From NCBI GenBank assembly GCA_025916135.1, contig CP104793.1:2356001-2420000 (forward strand): DNA of 64,000 nucleotides. The letters are read 5' to 3'. The first letter of the stretch is position 1. Each line of letters begins with the position of its first letter. The notes below the pieces were generated by a model. The model saw nothing but the letters and a program-made list of their open reading frames with translations. It did no database searches and was not told where the DNA came from. The translations under genes were made by a program, and so were the position numbers. Shown here piece after piece: positions 37,819 to 47,241 of the stretch. This DNA is from Rhodobacteraceae bacterium D3-12. GTDB taxonomy: Bacteria; Pseudomonadota; Alphaproteobacteria; Rhodobacterales; Rhodobacteraceae.

Positions 37819-38724
37819 ATGCTCAATAACAAGGTTGTTATCGTAACAGGTGCTGGTGGCGGTATCGGTCGTGCGCTCGCCGTTGAATGCGCCAAAGCTG
37901 GTGCGTCAGTCGTGGTAAACGATATTGGCGTCTCCTTGGCTGGCGACGCTGACGATCTTGGCGCAGCTGACAAAGTGGTCTCCGAGATCACTGCCGCCGG
38001 AGGCAGAGCGGTTGCCTCAACGCACAGCGTGTCCGAACCCGGGGACGCCCAAGGCATCGTTCAGGCAGCAATCGATGCCTTCGGTCGGCTTGATGGCGTC
38101 ATCAACAACGCCGGCATTTTACGCGACGGCTTCTTTCACAAGATGAGCTACGAGAACTTCGACTCCGTCCTGAAAGTACACCTCTACGGCACCTACAATG
38201 TAAGCCGTGCAGCCGCCGCCCGTTTCAAGGAGCAAGGCTCCGGTGCTTTTGTCCACATGACTTCGACCTCTGCATTGATCGGGAACTACGGTCAGGCGAA
38301 CTACATGGCCGCCAAAATGGGCATTGCCGCGCTCTCTAAATCCATCGCCCTCGACATGGAACGGGTCGGCGTCAAATCCAACTGTATCGCCCCTTTTGCG
38401 TGGAGCCGTATGACAAGCTCCTTGCCGACCGATACACCGGAACAGATCGCGCGAGTAGAGAAATTCAAACAGATGGTGCCCGAGAAAATTGCACCATTGG
38501 CGATTTCTCTGCTCTCGGATGACGCCCGCGCGCCATCGGGGCAGGTATTCACCGTGCGCAACAACGAAATCATGTTGATGAGCCAACCCCGCCCGCTACG
38601 GTCCGTGCATCGCTCGGAAGGATGGACCCCACAATCCGTGCTCGACCATGCACTGCCTTCCATGGCCTCGCAATTCTACCCGCTTGATAGGTCGGAACAC
38701 GTTTTCACGTGGGATCCCATCTAA
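37819..38724 (+). CDS. Short-chain dehydrogenase, MFE-2-type hydroxyacyl-CoA dehydrogenase-like
   Basis: An NAD(P)-binding SDR of 301 residues: TGAGGGIGRALA (coenzyme loop) at residues 10-21, NNAGIL near 98, Ser in MTSTSALIG and the YMAAK catalytic pair near 170. The segment VVNDIGVSLAG and the long C-terminal tail (SVHRSEGWTPQSVLDHALP) resemble the dehydrogenase domain of multifunctional beta-oxidation enzymes and (3R)-hydroxyacyl-CoA dehydrogenases. It probably oxidises a 3-hydroxyacyl-CoA. A GAGGAG ribosome site is present. First gene of the plus-strand set SDR, acyl-CoA dehydrogenase, thiolase, CoA-transferase. Confidence 0.87.
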   Translation: MLNNKVVIVTGAGGGIGRALAVECAKAGASVVVNDIGVSLAGDADDLGAADKVVSEITAAGGRAVASTHSVSEPGDAQGIVQAAIDAFGRLDGVINNAGILRDGFFHKMSYENFDSVLKVHLYGTYNVSRAAAARFKEQGSGAFVHMTSTSALIGNYGQANYMAAKMGIAALSKSIALDMERVGVKSNCIAPFAWSRMTSSLPTDTPEQIARVEKFKQMVPEKIAPLAISLLSDDARAPSGQVFTVRNNEIMLMSQPRPLRSVHRSEGWTPQSVLDHALPSMASQFYPLDRSEHVFTWDPI

Positions 38725-38786
38725 GCCCCAGAACGAAGCCGCCACATTGGCCACCCCTTTCCCGAAAGCGATAGAAAGACGAAAGC

Positions 38787-39944
38787 ATGAGCGCCCCTGA
38801 TGACTACGACATGATCCGCGACGAAGTACGCAAACTCTGTGCCAACTACCCGGATGAATACTGGCGCAAGCTGGACAGCGAACGCGCCTACCCTTCGGCC
38901 TTTGTCGATGCGTTGACCAAAGCAGGCTACCTTTCGGTTTTGATCCCGGAAGAATTCGGCGGCACCGGCTTGGGCCTCAGCGCCGCAGCTGCAATCCTGC
39001 AAACGGTTCAGGAAATGGGCTGCAACGGCGCCGCCTGTCATGCCCAGCTCTACGTTATGGGCACGATCCTGCGCCACGGGTCCGAAGAGCAAAAGCAAAA
39101 GTATCTGCCGGGCATCGCCGCTGGTGACCTGCGGCTTCAGGCTTTTGGTGTTACCGAACCAACCAGCGGCACCGACACTACCTCGATCCGGACCTTTGCG
39201 GCCTTGGATGGTGATGAATACGTCGTCAACGGTCAGAAAGTCTGGACCAGCCGCGCAGAGCATTCCGACCTGATGATCCTGCTTGCCCGGACAACCAAGA
39301 AAGACGACGCCGCGAAAAAAACCGACGGCATTTCCACTTTCATCGTCGACATGCGCGAAATTCCCAAGGATCAGCTGGAAATACGGCCGATCCGCACGAT
39401 GATGAACCACAACTCCACCGAGATTTTCTTCAAAGACATGCGTATCCCGGCCAGCGCTCTGATCGGCGAGGAAGGGAAAGGCTTCAAATACATCCTAACC
39501 GGTATGAATGCAGAACGGCTCCTGATCGCCTCCGAATGCGTCGGTGACGCAAAATGGTTTATCCGACGCGGCGTCGACTACGCAAAGGATCGTCATGTTT
39601 TCGGCCGAGCAATCGGGCAAAATCAGGGCATTCAGTTCCCAATTGCCAAATCCTATGCCGCCATGCGCGCAGCGGACTTAATGGTTCAGGAAGGGGTGCG
39701 TAAATACGAAGCCGGTGAAAATTGCGGCGCCGAGGCGAACATGGCCAAGATGCTGGCGGCCGACGCGTCTTGGGAAGCGGCCAACGCCTGCATCCAGACA
39801 CACGGCGGCTTTGGCTTTGCAGAAGAATACGACATCGAACGTAAATTCCGCGAGACACGACTCTATCAGGTAGCACCGATTTCGACAAATCTGATCCTGT
39901 CGTTTCTTGCGGAACACGTGCTCGGCCTGCCGCGCAGCTATTGA
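38787..39944 (+). CDS. Acyl-CoA dehydrogenase
   Basis: A flavoprotein of 385 residues that introduces a 2,3-double bond into an acyl-CoA and passes electrons to ETF. Signatures are FGVTEPTSGTDTTSIRT and VNGQKVWTSRAEHSD (flavin/substrate region), DRHVFGRAIGQNQGIQF, and the C-terminal block IQTHGGFGFAEEYDIER. The usual catalytic Glu position near the C-terminus reads ERKFRETRLYQV. It lies 62 bp after the SDR gene and 10 bp before the thiolase gene, which it shares an operon with. Chain specificity cannot be read. Confidence 0.92.
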   Translation: MSAPDDYDMIRDEVRKLCANYPDEYWRKLDSERAYPSAFVDALTKAGYLSVLIPEEFGGTGLGLSAAAAILQTVQEMGCNGAACHAQLYVMGTILRHGSEEQKQKYLPGIAAGDLRLQAFGVTEPTSGTDTTSIRTFAALDGDEYVVNGQKVWTSRAEHSDLMILLARTTKKDDAAKKTDGISTFIVDMREIPKDQLEIRPIRTMMNHNSTEIFFKDMRIPASALIGEEGKGFKYILTGMNAERLLIASECVGDAKWFIRRGVDYAKDRHVFGRAIGQNQGIQFPIAKSYAAMRAADLMVQEGVRKYEAGENCGAEANMAKMLAADASWEAANACIQTHGGFGFAEEYDIERKFRETRLYQVAPISTNLILSFLAEHVLGLPRSY

Positions 39945-39954
39945 GGAGAAAACC

Positions 39955-41158
39955 ATGACCCGTCGCGCAGCTATCGTTGCCCCTCTAAGAACGCCCATCG
40001 GGAAATTCGGCGGAGCTTTCCGCGATCTCCCGGTCGAGGCACCTCGGCGCTACGGTTGTAAAGGCCGTTGTGGAACGCACCGGCATCGACCCGATGCTGA
40101 TCGAGGATCTCGTCTTCGCGCAATCTTATGCCAACGGAGAGACCCCCTGCATCGGCCGCTGGTTGGCGCTGTCTGCAGGTCTGCCGCTTGAGGTTCCGGG
40201 CATGCAACTGGACAGGCGCTGTGGCGGCGGCCTGCAATCCATCGCCACGGCGGCCATGATGGTCGAAACCGGAGTTTGCGATGTCGTGCTGGCCGGCGGC
40301 GTCGAAAGCATGAGCCGCGTAGAATTCTATACCAACGATATGCGCTGGGGCAAACGGGCCGGGTCGACCAAATTCCACGACCGTCTCGAACGCGGGCGCG
40401 AACGCTCTCAACCGGTCGAGCGGTTTGGCAAGATTTCCGGCATGGTCGAAACCGCCGAAAATCTGGCGCGTGACTACGGCATCAGCCGCGAAGAGGCGGA
40501 CAGTTTTTCTGTGTCAAGCCACCACAAAGCCGCCACCGCCTGGGCCGACGGGCGCTTCGCCGAAGAGGTCGTTCCCGTGTCGGTTCCCCAACGCAAGGGC
40601 GAAGCCCGTCGAGTGAGCGAGGATGAGGGAATCCGCCCCGAAACCTCCGTCGAAAGCCTGGGGAAACTGCGCCCGATTATGCAGGACGGCATTGTGACTG
40701 CGGGCAATTCCAGTCAGCAAAACGACGCCGCTGCCGCCTGTCTCGTAGTGGCCGAAGACAAGCTCCACGAACTCTCCCTCACGCCATCTGCGTTTCTGGC
40801 GGGCTGGGCCGCAGCCGGATGCGAGCCGTCGCACATGGGGATCGGTCCTGTTCCCGCGACCACCCGCGTGATGGCCAAATCCGGAATGACACTCGACCAA
40901 ATGGACCTGATTGAAGTTAACGAAGCCTTCGCCTGTCAGGTGCTGTCCGTCTTGCGGGAATGGGGCGTTGATGCCGACGACACACGTTTGAACGTCAACG
41001 GCTCGGGCATTTCACTCGGCCATCCGATCGGCGCCACCGGTAGCCGGATCATGACATCAATGCTCCATGAAATGCCGCGCCGCAAAGCGCGGTTTGCCCT
41101 TGAAACCATGTGCATTGGCGGCGGTCAGGGGATGGCCGCAATCTTTGAAAACGCCTGA
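39955..41158 (+). CDS. Acetyl-CoA C-acyltransferase (thiolase), one frameshift
   Basis: It starts MTRRAAIVAPLRTPIGKFGG after a TGAGGAG ribosome site. The frame breaks at about 40038; removing one G restores DLPVEHLGATVVKAVVERTG and the rest. Catalytic residues are intact: nucleophile Cys in LDRRCGGGLQ, His in SLGHPIGATG, and the second Cys in LETMCIGGGQG, with NEAFAC between. About 400 residues, normal for the family. It would release acetyl-CoA or another short acyl-CoA in the last step of chain shortening. The stop overlaps the ATG of the CoA-transferase gene (TGATG). Confidence 0.88.
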
Positions 41159-42408
41159 TGCCACAAACCATCGCACCGGAAAAACTTGACCTTGCCGCGC
41201 TCATCCGGCCTGGCGAAACCATTGCCTGGGGTCAAGCGGCGAGCGAACCGTTGACCCTGACCGAAACCCTGATGGCACAGCGTCACGCTCTTGGCGGGGT
41301 CAAGGCTTTTATCGGCGTAAGCTGGCACGACACAGTTGATCCCGCGCATACCGATCGCATCGACTTTACCTCCTATTGCGGCACCGGTCGCAACCGATTG
41401 CTGCATAAGGCTGGCAAGCTCGATATTATGCCGGTGCATTACTCAAGGTTCGAAGCCACCCTTCCTCCCATGGTCGACATCCTGTTTCTGCAACTAGCAC
41501 CGGGGCGCAAAGCAGGGCATTACAGCTTCGGACTATCTTGCGAATATCTCTGGCCGTTGATCCGAAACGCGCGGTTGGTGGTGGCGGAGGTGAACGACCG
41601 CGTTCCGGCAACATCCGCTCTGGCTGAAATCGGCGAATCCGACATCGACATCATCGTGCCCACCTCACGCGAGCTACCGACCCCGCCGCTGGTAACGGTC
41701 ACGGATGTGCACCGTGATATTGCCGCGGCGATCGCCGGGCTTGTTCCGGACGGCGCAACCTTGCAAGTCGGCCTAGGCGCGATACCCGCCGCCATTCTCG
41801 ACGCCCTTGATGGCCATCGTAACCTTGGCGTCCACACCGGCTTGTTCGTCGACGGGTTCACCCCCCTGATCGAAAGCGGTGTGATTGACAACAGCCGCAA
41901 GGGCATCGACCAAGGCTACAGCGTCGCCGGTCTTATCTCTGGCGGTGACGAAACCTTGCGGCTGTGCCAAATGACCAATCTTATCCGGCTTGCCCCTGCC
42001 GGCTATACCCACAATTTGAACCGGCTTGCCGCGCTGAACACCTTTACCTCGGTAAACTCCGCAATCGAAGTCGATTTGACCGGGCAAATCAACGCCGAAA
42101 AAGCAGGCCCGGCGTATGTCGGAGCAATCGGCGGCGGCCCCGATTTCGCCCGAGGTGCAGCCCTGTCAAAAGGCGGCCTGCCGATCTGCGCTTTGCCCGC
42201 CGCGCGCAAGCTGCGCGACGGCTCCCTACACTCCAGCATTGTCACAACTCTCTCCGGCCCGACGAGCATTTCGCGAGCGGACGCCGGGATCATCGTTACC
42301 GAGTATGGCGTCGCAGATCTCCGCCACAAATCGCTAGAGCAACGTCGGCAAGCGATGCTGAACATCACCCACCCTGACCTTCGAGAAGAGCTAGAGCGCG
42401 CGTCCTGA
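41158..42408 (+). CDS. Acetyl-CoA hydrolase/CoA-transferase family protein (4-hydroxybutyrate CoA-transferase-like)
   Basis: A class I-type CoA-transferase fused as a single chain of 416 residues. It moves CoA between acetyl-CoA (or another donor) and a carboxylate through a glutamyl-CoA intermediate. The catalytic Glu is in VNSAIEVDLTGQ, and the flanking AYVGAIGGGPDFARGA is the family's Gly-rich CoA loop. VGLGAIPAAILDAL and NLGVHTGLFVDG are characteristic of the C-terminal half. It is the last gene of the SDR-ACAD-thiolase operon and could activate the imported acid using the CoA released by the thiolase. Confidence 0.87.
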   Translation: MPQTIAPEKLDLAALIRPGETIAWGQAASEPLTLTETLMAQRHALGGVKAFIGVSWHDTVDPAHTDRIDFTSYCGTGRNRLLHKAGKLDIMPVHYSRFEATLPPMVDILFLQLAPGRKAGHYSFGLSCEYLWPLIRNARLVVAEVNDRVPATSALAEIGESDIDIIVPTSRELPTPPLVTVTDVHRDIAAAIAGLVPDGATLQVGLGAIPAAILDALDGHRNLGVHTGLFVDGFTPLIESGVIDNSRKGIDQGYSVAGLISGGDETLRLCQMTNLIRLAPAGYTHNLNRLAALNTFTSVNSAIEVDLTGQINAEKAGPAYVGAIGGGPDFARGAALSKGGLPICALPAARKLRDGSLHSSIVTTLSGPTSISRADAGIIVTEYGVADLRHKSLEQRRQAMLNITHPDLREELERAS

Positions 42409-42424
42409 CTTTTTCGCAAACACG

Positions 42425-42449
42425 GAGACGCCTCTAAGGTCCGCGTCTC
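42425..42449. terminator. Hairpin between convergent genes
   Basis: GAGACGC at 42425-42431 pairs with GCGTCTC at 42443-42449 in the 53-bp gap between the CoA-transferase and hot-dog genes. No strong U-tract follows, so any terminator activity is weak. Confidence 0.35.
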
Positions 42450-42461
42450 GGGACCACAGCC

Positions 42462-43319
42462 TTAGAACGCTGCTTCAGCCGTCATTGCCATGCCGCCTTT
42501 CTGCTGCGCCACCCAAAGCTTGTCAGCCACGGGGCCTGATCTGGAATGCAATGTGAATGGCTCACTATCAAAAAGCGGACTCGTTCCGCGAAAGGAAAAA
42601 GCCCTCATCGGCGCATCACTGCGGGTCGATCGCGAAAACTGGGCGAGCAATGACGCCGTCAGCGGCCCATGGACAACCAGCGCCCTATACCCTTCTTCAC
42701 CGGTCGCATATTCACGGTCATAATGGATACGGTGGGCGTTATACGTCAGTGCCGAATACCGGAAGAGTGTCACCGGATCGGCGGTAAAACTCGTCGAATA
42801 CTCCGCCCCTTCAGGACATTCGAGGGCCGTCACAGGCCCCTTCGTCCCGCGCGCGCTCTCACGATAAATAATGTCCTGCTCTTCCCTACGGCACAGCGTG
42901 TCACCCTGTTGAATCAAGTGCTCCACCGTCACAAGCCCTAGCATCCCGCTCTTGCCTGTCTTTAACTTCACGGACATCACCCGCGAAGTTTTGACCGCCG
43001 CCTCACCTGCTTTCAGTGGAGCATGAAAGCTTAATCGGCTACCTCCCCACATCCGCCGAGGAAGGTCAAACGGCGGCAGAAAACCCCCGGTCCGCGTATG
43101 ACCATCGGTGCTAAGCTCTGCGGCAGAAACAGAAGGGTGAAAGAAGCACCAGTGCCACGTCTCATCAATCGGCGCACCCCTGGTGGCATCATTGGATTTA
43201 CCAAAGAACGATCCGATCTTTGCAAGCACGGACAGATCCAGATGGTCCTTGATCGTCTCGGTCCGCCCTTCCCATGTTCTAAGCGTGTCGATGTCCAACA
43301 TCTTACATGTATTTGCCAT
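42462..43319 (-). CDS. HTD2/mesaconyl-CoA hydratase-like double hot-dog protein
   Basis: This 285-residue two-hot-dog protein resembles HTD2-type dehydratases and mesaconyl-C4-CoA/itaconyl-CoA hydratases. The N-terminal half contains the FAS1-like domain (DETWHWCFFHPSVSAAEL, GGFLPPFDLPRRMWGGSRL). The C-terminal half has the active motif YSALTYNAHRIHYDREYA (Asn/His at the usual D..H place) and ALVVHGPLTASLL. It would hydrate an unsaturated acyl-CoA. The start at 43319 has AAGGCGG upstream; the longer frame to 43424 passes through operator B. Single gene, minus strand. Confidence 0.85.
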   Translation of the reverse strand: MANTCKMLDIDTLRTWEGRTETIKDHLDLSVLAKIGSFFGKSNDATRGAPIDETWHWCFFHPSVSAAELSTDGHTRTGGFLPPFDLPRRMWGGSRLSFHAPLKAGEAAVKTSRVMSVKLKTGKSGMLGLVTVEHLIQQGDTLCRREEQDIIYRESARGTKGPVTALECPEGAEYSTSFTADPVTLFRYSALTYNAHRIHYDREYATGEEGYRALVVHGPLTASLLAQFSRSTRSDAPMRAFSFRGTSPLFDSEPFTLHSRSGPVADKLWVAQQKGGMAMTAEAAF

Positions 43320-43354
43320 GGGTATTGCCGCCTTTCTATTGCTCGCAATTATTA

Positions 43355-43370
43355 AGACGTCCGTCCGGTA
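43355..43370 (+). promoter_or_regulatory. Proposed TetR-type operator B
   Basis: AGACGTCCGTCCGGTA matches the island dyad AGACGGnCGnCCGGTT at 12 of 14 defined positions. It lies 36 bp upstream of the hot-dog gene start and about 215 bp from the TetR gene, so it could serve both divergent genes. Confidence 0.5.
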
Positions 43371-43586
43371 AATGCAATGTTTCAGACGAAACAAAGCCCG
43401 CCATCTGCCAACCCACCCGCGCAATCGTGGCGCAACTTCATCTGCGGCCTGGCGCCTTAGCCCAATCGACGCGTCACAATGTTGCTATTGCTGTTCAGAA
43501 GCGACAAAATAAGTGTCACTGTGCTTGAGGTCATGCGCGAGCGCTGTTATCTGCTATTACAGTCCGCCCAACCGGTTGGAGAATTC

Positions 43587-44186
43587 ATGGCACGCACCCA
43601 ATCCAAGCTCTATCCCGAAATCAGACAAGGCATTCTTAAATCGGCTGCCGAACTGTTTGCCAAAAAGGGATTTTCCACGACGACGATCGTCGATCTTGCC
43701 AAAGGTTGCAATTCCTCACGCGGAGCGCTCTATCACTACTTTTCCTCCAAGGAAGAAATCCTCACCCAGATACTGGAAGAGCATGTTGCAACCATGCTTA
43801 GCGTCCTCGTTCAGGTTGGTGAAGAACGCCTCACGCCAGAGGAGCACCTGAGCTCTATTGCCCGCACGATTATGCGGATAAATTCGGAAAGTCAGGCCGA
43901 ACAGATCGTTCTGCTAAACGACTGGAACCAGTTGGACGAAAAGAAACGCCACGAGATCGGGTCCATGCAGCGGCGCATCATCTCGATCATCCGCGACGTT
44001 CTTGCTCGGCTCGACAATCAGCACCGCATGACGCCTCGCTTTGCCACCAGCTACGCGATGTCCCTGCTGGGTTCCCTGAACTACACCTATGCCTGGTTCG
44101 ACCCAAAAGGACCGGTATCCCCTGAAGAATACGCCGACCATGTTGTAGAGGTGTTTCTGCGCGGCTTCCTCTCCGAACCAAGTTGA
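43587..44186 (+). CDS. TetR/AcrR-family transcriptional regulator
   Basis: A 199-residue repressor. The N-terminal helix-turn-helix is clear: ILKSAAELFAKKGFSTTTIVDL then SRGALYHYFSSKEEIL, residues 14-60. The C-terminal ligand/dimer region is typical of regulators of acyl-CoA pathways, whose inducers are often acyl-CoA thioesters. The start at 43587 has GGAG 6 bp upstream and gives the normal N-terminus; the 43479 frame adds 36 unlikely residues. A perfect palindrome CCAACCGGTTGG lies at 43568-43579, right before the ribosome site, and may allow autorepression. It sits in the middle of the island and is the best candidate for the regulator that binds the repeated dyads. Confidence 0.92.
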   Translation: MARTQSKLYPEIRQGILKSAAELFAKKGFSTTTIVDLAKGCNSSRGALYHYFSSKEEILTQILEEHVATMLSVLVQVGEERLTPEEHLSSIARTIMRINSESQAEQIVLLNDWNQLDEKKRHEIGSMQRRIISIIRDVLARLDNQHRMTPRFATSYAMSLLGSLNYTYAWFDPKGPVSPEEYADHVVEVFLRGFLSEPS

Positions 44187-44199
44187 TCGGAATACGTCA

Positions 44200-45075
44200 A
44201 TGAACCTTCAGCAGATGGACGCAGTGCGCACCCGGATCGCGACGATCTTTGATGGCTGGAACCAGTCCACCACATTGGACGATATGCGCAATGGCTTTGC
44301 GGAACTCGTCTCGGCCGGCCGCACAACCGACTTGACCCCTGCGGATGCCAATGGTGTCCCCGCCGCTTGGTTTGGCCAAGGCGACGGCGTCCTCTTTTAC
44401 TGTCATGGCGGTGGCTATCAGATGGGGTCAATTGCTTCACATGGCCCCTTGATGGCCGATCTCGCCTCTGCCTCGGGCTGTCGCGTATTGGGCTTTGACT
44501 ACCGATTGGCCCCGGAACACAGATATCCCGCAGCTCTCGAAGACAGCATACACGCTTATCGCTGGCTGCTCGATCAGGGCGTTACAGCCGATCGTATCGC
44601 GATCGCAGGTGACAGCGCCGGTGCCGGCCTTGCGCTCGCGACGATGCTGAAAAGCAAGCAACACGACCTGCCGCTTCCTGCAACGGCTGTGTTTCTGTCC
44701 CCATGGGTTGATATGCTGGCCCGCTCCGACACCTACCAAACCCGCGCGGAACGCGATCCGCTCACGCAGCGCGACAAAGTCATGGCGATGGTCAAAACCT
44801 ACTTAGGCAAAGACGGCGATGCCTCTGACCCCTTCGCATCTCCAATCGAAGGCGACCTGTCGGGGCTGCCCCCAATCCTCGTGCATGTCGGCGGCGACGA
44901 AACGGTGCTTGGCGACGCCCGGCTACTGTCCGAACGTGCGCAAGCGGTCGGAACAGAAGTCGAAACTGTCGTCTGGGACAACATGATCCACCACTTCCAA
45001 GTGTTTCCGGAACTCGACGAAGCGCGTCAATCGCTGGCAGCAATCGGTGACTATCTAAGAAACAAGATCGGCTGA
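44200..45075 (+). CDS. HSL-family alpha/beta hydrolase (esterase/lipase)
   Basis: The family hydrolyses short or medium esters. The 291-residue protein has the oxyanion-hole motif HGGGYQMGS (about residue 70), the nucleophile in AGDSAGAGLAL (about 150), the Asp in VHVGGDETVLGD (about 230) and the His in NMIHHFQVFPEL (about 260). It begins 13 bp after the TetR gene and is probably cotranscribed with it. It could release the acid substrate of the pathway from an ester. No signal peptide is seen, so it is cytosolic. Confidence 0.92.
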   Translation: MNLQQMDAVRTRIATIFDGWNQSTTLDDMRNGFAELVSAGRTTDLTPADANGVPAAWFGQGDGVLFYCHGGGYQMGSIASHGPLMADLASASGCRVLGFDYRLAPEHRYPAALEDSIHAYRWLLDQGVTADRIAIAGDSAGAGLALATMLKSKQHDLPLPATAVFLSPWVDMLARSDTYQTRAERDPLTQRDKVMAMVKTYLGKDGDASDPFASPIEGDLSGLPPILVHVGGDETVLGDARLLSERAQAVGTEVETVVWDNMIHHFQVFPELDEARQSLAAIGDYLRNKIG

Positions 45076-45086
45076 CGCACCAATGC

Positions 45087-45106
45087 GCCGCCAGTTAACT
45101 GGCGGC
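45087..45106. terminator. 20-bp perfect palindrome at convergent gene ends
   Basis: GCCGCCAGTT is followed directly by its reverse complement AACTGGCGGC, covering the stop codon of the minus-strand SDR gene and lying 12 bp after the hydrolase stop. A GC-rich bidirectional stem at convergent ends would fit a terminator, though no U-tract is visible on either side. Confidence 0.4.
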
Positions 45107-45850
45107 AACACCCATCCCGCCAGAAACGCCAAGCGTTTCGCCGGTAATGAACCCCGCCTCACGCGACGCCAGAAATGCAACGGCTGCGGCAACCTCTTCC
45201 GGCGTCCCGAGCCGGCCAAGCAACGTCGCTTGCTCCATCGCCTGCAACAAGGCCGCGCCCCCCTGATCAACCGCGTCACGCAACAGCGGCGTATCAATAG
45301 GCCCCGGCAAAACGCTGTTTGCCGTGATCCCGAACCGCGCATTCTCAATCGCGATGGATTTGGTAAAGGCAACAACGCCCCCCTTAGCCGCCGAGTAAAT
45401 AGATCCCCCTTTCGAGCCAAGCCGCCCCGCCTCCGATCCGATGTTGATGATTCGGCCGAACCCGGCAGCCTGCATCGACGGCAGCACCGCGTGCGTCACA
45501 GCAAACACGGCCTCAAGGTTGATCGCCAAAAGGCGGCTCCAATCCTCCGGGGAGGTTTTGGTGAAATAGGCGTGCTGATCCACACCGGCATTATTGATGG
45601 CAATGTCAAACGGGCCATGTGCCGCGATCTCCGCGCTCACACTGTCAAACCGGGTCAAATCGACAATCGCAATCCGCGCCTTTGGAACGCATTCTTTGGC
45701 AAGCGCCTCGCTGGCGGCGCGATCAACGTCCAAAATAACGACATGTGCACCTTCGGCTGACAACCGGCGAACGATGCCGGCACCAATCCCCTTGGCGCCT
45801 CCTGTCACAAGTGCCGTAAGTCCTTGCAACCGTTTGTGCAAACCACTCAT
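45095..45850 (-). CDS. Short-chain dehydrogenase/reductase
   Basis: A classical SDR of 251 residues: TGGAKGIGAGIV at residues 16-27, NNAGVDQHAY near 85, Ser in IINIGSEAGR and the YSAAK catalytic pair near 150, with a normal C-terminus (GFITGETLGVSGGMG). The Asp at the end of strand 2 (VVILDVD) suggests NAD+ preference. Start 45850 overlaps the stop of the enoyl-CoA hydratase gene by 4 bp. Last gene of the Rieske operon. It could oxidise a cis-diol or a hydroxyacyl-CoA; the context allows either. Confidence 0.9.
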   Translation of the reverse strand: MSGLHKRLQGLTALVTGGAKGIGAGIVRRLSAEGAHVVILDVDRAASEALAKECVPKARIAIVDLTRFDSVSAEIAAHGPFDIAINNAGVDQHAYFTKTSPEDWSRLLAINLEAVFAVTHAVLPSMQAAGFGRIINIGSEAGRLGSKGGSIYSAAKGGVVAFTKSIAIENARFGITANSVLPGPIDTPLLRDAVDQGGAALLQAMEQATLLGRLGTPEEVAAAVAFLASREAGFITGETLGVSGGMGVAAS

Positions 45851-46662
45851 TCGCCCGAAAATACCGGTTTGCGTTTTTCAACAACCGCTGTCATGCCCTC
45901 CATGGCGTCCCGCGTCCCGGAAAGAGCCGAGGTTTCGCGCGCTTCATCAGGCAAGGCCGCCTCAAAACCACGGCTAAGCCCGTTCCACATCAACCGTTTT
46001 GCAGCTGATTGTGCCTTGGGCGCACCTTGCCCAAGCATGCGCGCATATTCCAGCACCTCTGCATCCAGTGCATCATCCGGCACCGCACGGGTTACAAGCC
46101 CAATACGCTCGGCCTCCGGCGCTTCGACAATCCGATTGGTCAGCACCAGATCCATCGCCCGACGAAACCCGATGATCTTTGACAAAGTCGCCGTCGCCCC
46201 ACCATCAGGGGCCATGCCCACGCGCGTCGCCCCAGCCAGAAAGCGGGTGGAGTCACCGCAGACGACAATATCAGACGCACAGACAAGGCCCATCCCCGCC
46301 CCGCCTGCTGCAAAACCGTGAACTCGCGTAACAACCGGAACCTCAAGGTTTACCAAGGCCGAAACACAAGTTTGAAGATAAGCCGTCGCCATCCGCAAAT
46401 AGTGAGGGAGCGCATCCCCCTTGGACATGAAATCCTTTACGTTTCCCCCACCGGTAAATATCTTCCCATTCCCCGACAAGATCACAACCCGCACGCGGCT
46501 GTCGCCGTGTACTTGCATGATGACGTCATGAAGAACCCTCATCAACGGCACATCAAAACCATTGCCCGTAGAAGGGTTGTTCAACTGGATGTTTGCAATG
46601 CCCTCGCCAAAAGTAAGCAGCACCGGCCCATCACCTACAATCGTTTCGTCGCCTTGATACAT
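45847..46662 (-). CDS. Enoyl-CoA hydratase/isomerase family protein
   Basis: Crotonase fold, 271 residues. The oxyanion-hole segments are ILSGNGKIFTGGGNVKDF and HGFAAGGAGMGLVCASD. The region FLAGATRVGMAPDGGATATL, with Asp at one usual Glu position, is typical of 2-(1,2-epoxy-1,2-dihydrophenyl)acetyl-CoA isomerase-like and isomerase-type crotonases. It lies between the Rieske beta-subunit gene and the SDR gene, so it may act on a ring-hydroxylated CoA ester. The specific reaction is not determined. Confidence 0.88.
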   Translation of the reverse strand: MYQGDETIVGDGPVLLTFGEGIANIQLNNPSTGNGFDVPLMRVLHDVIMQVHGDSRVRVVILSGNGKIFTGGGNVKDFMSKGDALPHYLRMATAYLQTCVSALVNLEVPVVTRVHGFAAGGAGMGLVCASDIVVCGDSTRFLAGATRVGMAPDGGATATLSKIIGFRRAMDLVLTNRIVEAPEAERIGLVTRAVPDDALDAEVLEYARMLGQGAPKAQSAAKRLMWNGLSRGFEAALPDEARETSALSGTRDAMEGMTAVVEKRKPVFSGE

Positions 46663-46682
46663 ATCGGCCTCTCTTCCCTTCC

Positions 46683-47241
46683 TCAGACGAGGAACGATAG
46701 TGTATAAATCGCCTTGTTGTTGTTGATCAGAACGACCTTCTTATAGGCCATCTTCAATTCGCCATCGACCCTGCGCAACAGGTATTCATTGCGCGACGCC
46801 CACATCGTGTCGCCCCGCAAATTGGTCTCGAAAATCTGCGAATTACACATGACCTTCAGGTCATCATTGTCGGACTTCAGGAACTCGAAATTCGAGATCA
46901 CTCGCGCCAGTTGCGACGGCGGTGTCTGTGAATGCCTACGCCCGGTCTTGAGCTGGCGTATGCGCAACGCGATCCGTGAACGGTTGTCATAGATAAGAGA
47001 CATCTGCCGCTCGGGATCGGTGTCCGTCCCGTTGGCCGGCACCCAATAAAGAGCATCATCGGTCCAAAGTACCCTCCCATCCGTCATAGTCGTGGATGTC
47101 CTGCAAGCGTGCTTCGCGAAACACGAACTGTTGCACCTCCTGCTGGAGTCCGGCGTCAATAGCGCGGTCATAGACTCGGCTCTTGCCGACCCATTCCTTA
47201 AGGATGTCTGGTCCTGCGATTTCTTCGGCGTCCATATTCAT
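46683..47241 (-). CDS. Rieske ring-hydroxylating dioxygenase, beta subunit (frameshifted)
   Basis: The small beta subunit (about 185 residues, cone-shaped NTF2-like fold) supports the alpha subunit in an alpha3beta3 enzyme. The N-terminus QEVQQFVFREARLQDIHDYDGWE is read from 47241 and the rest, LWTDDALYWVPANGTD to the end, in another frame. Removing one C from the C3 run at 47072-47074 (plus strand) joins them as DYDGWEVLWTDDALYWVP, a close match to the family pattern. Family marks also include RIRQLKTGRRHSQTPPSQ and VISNFEF. Start 47241 overlaps the alpha-subunit stop by 4 bp. Confidence 0.87.
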
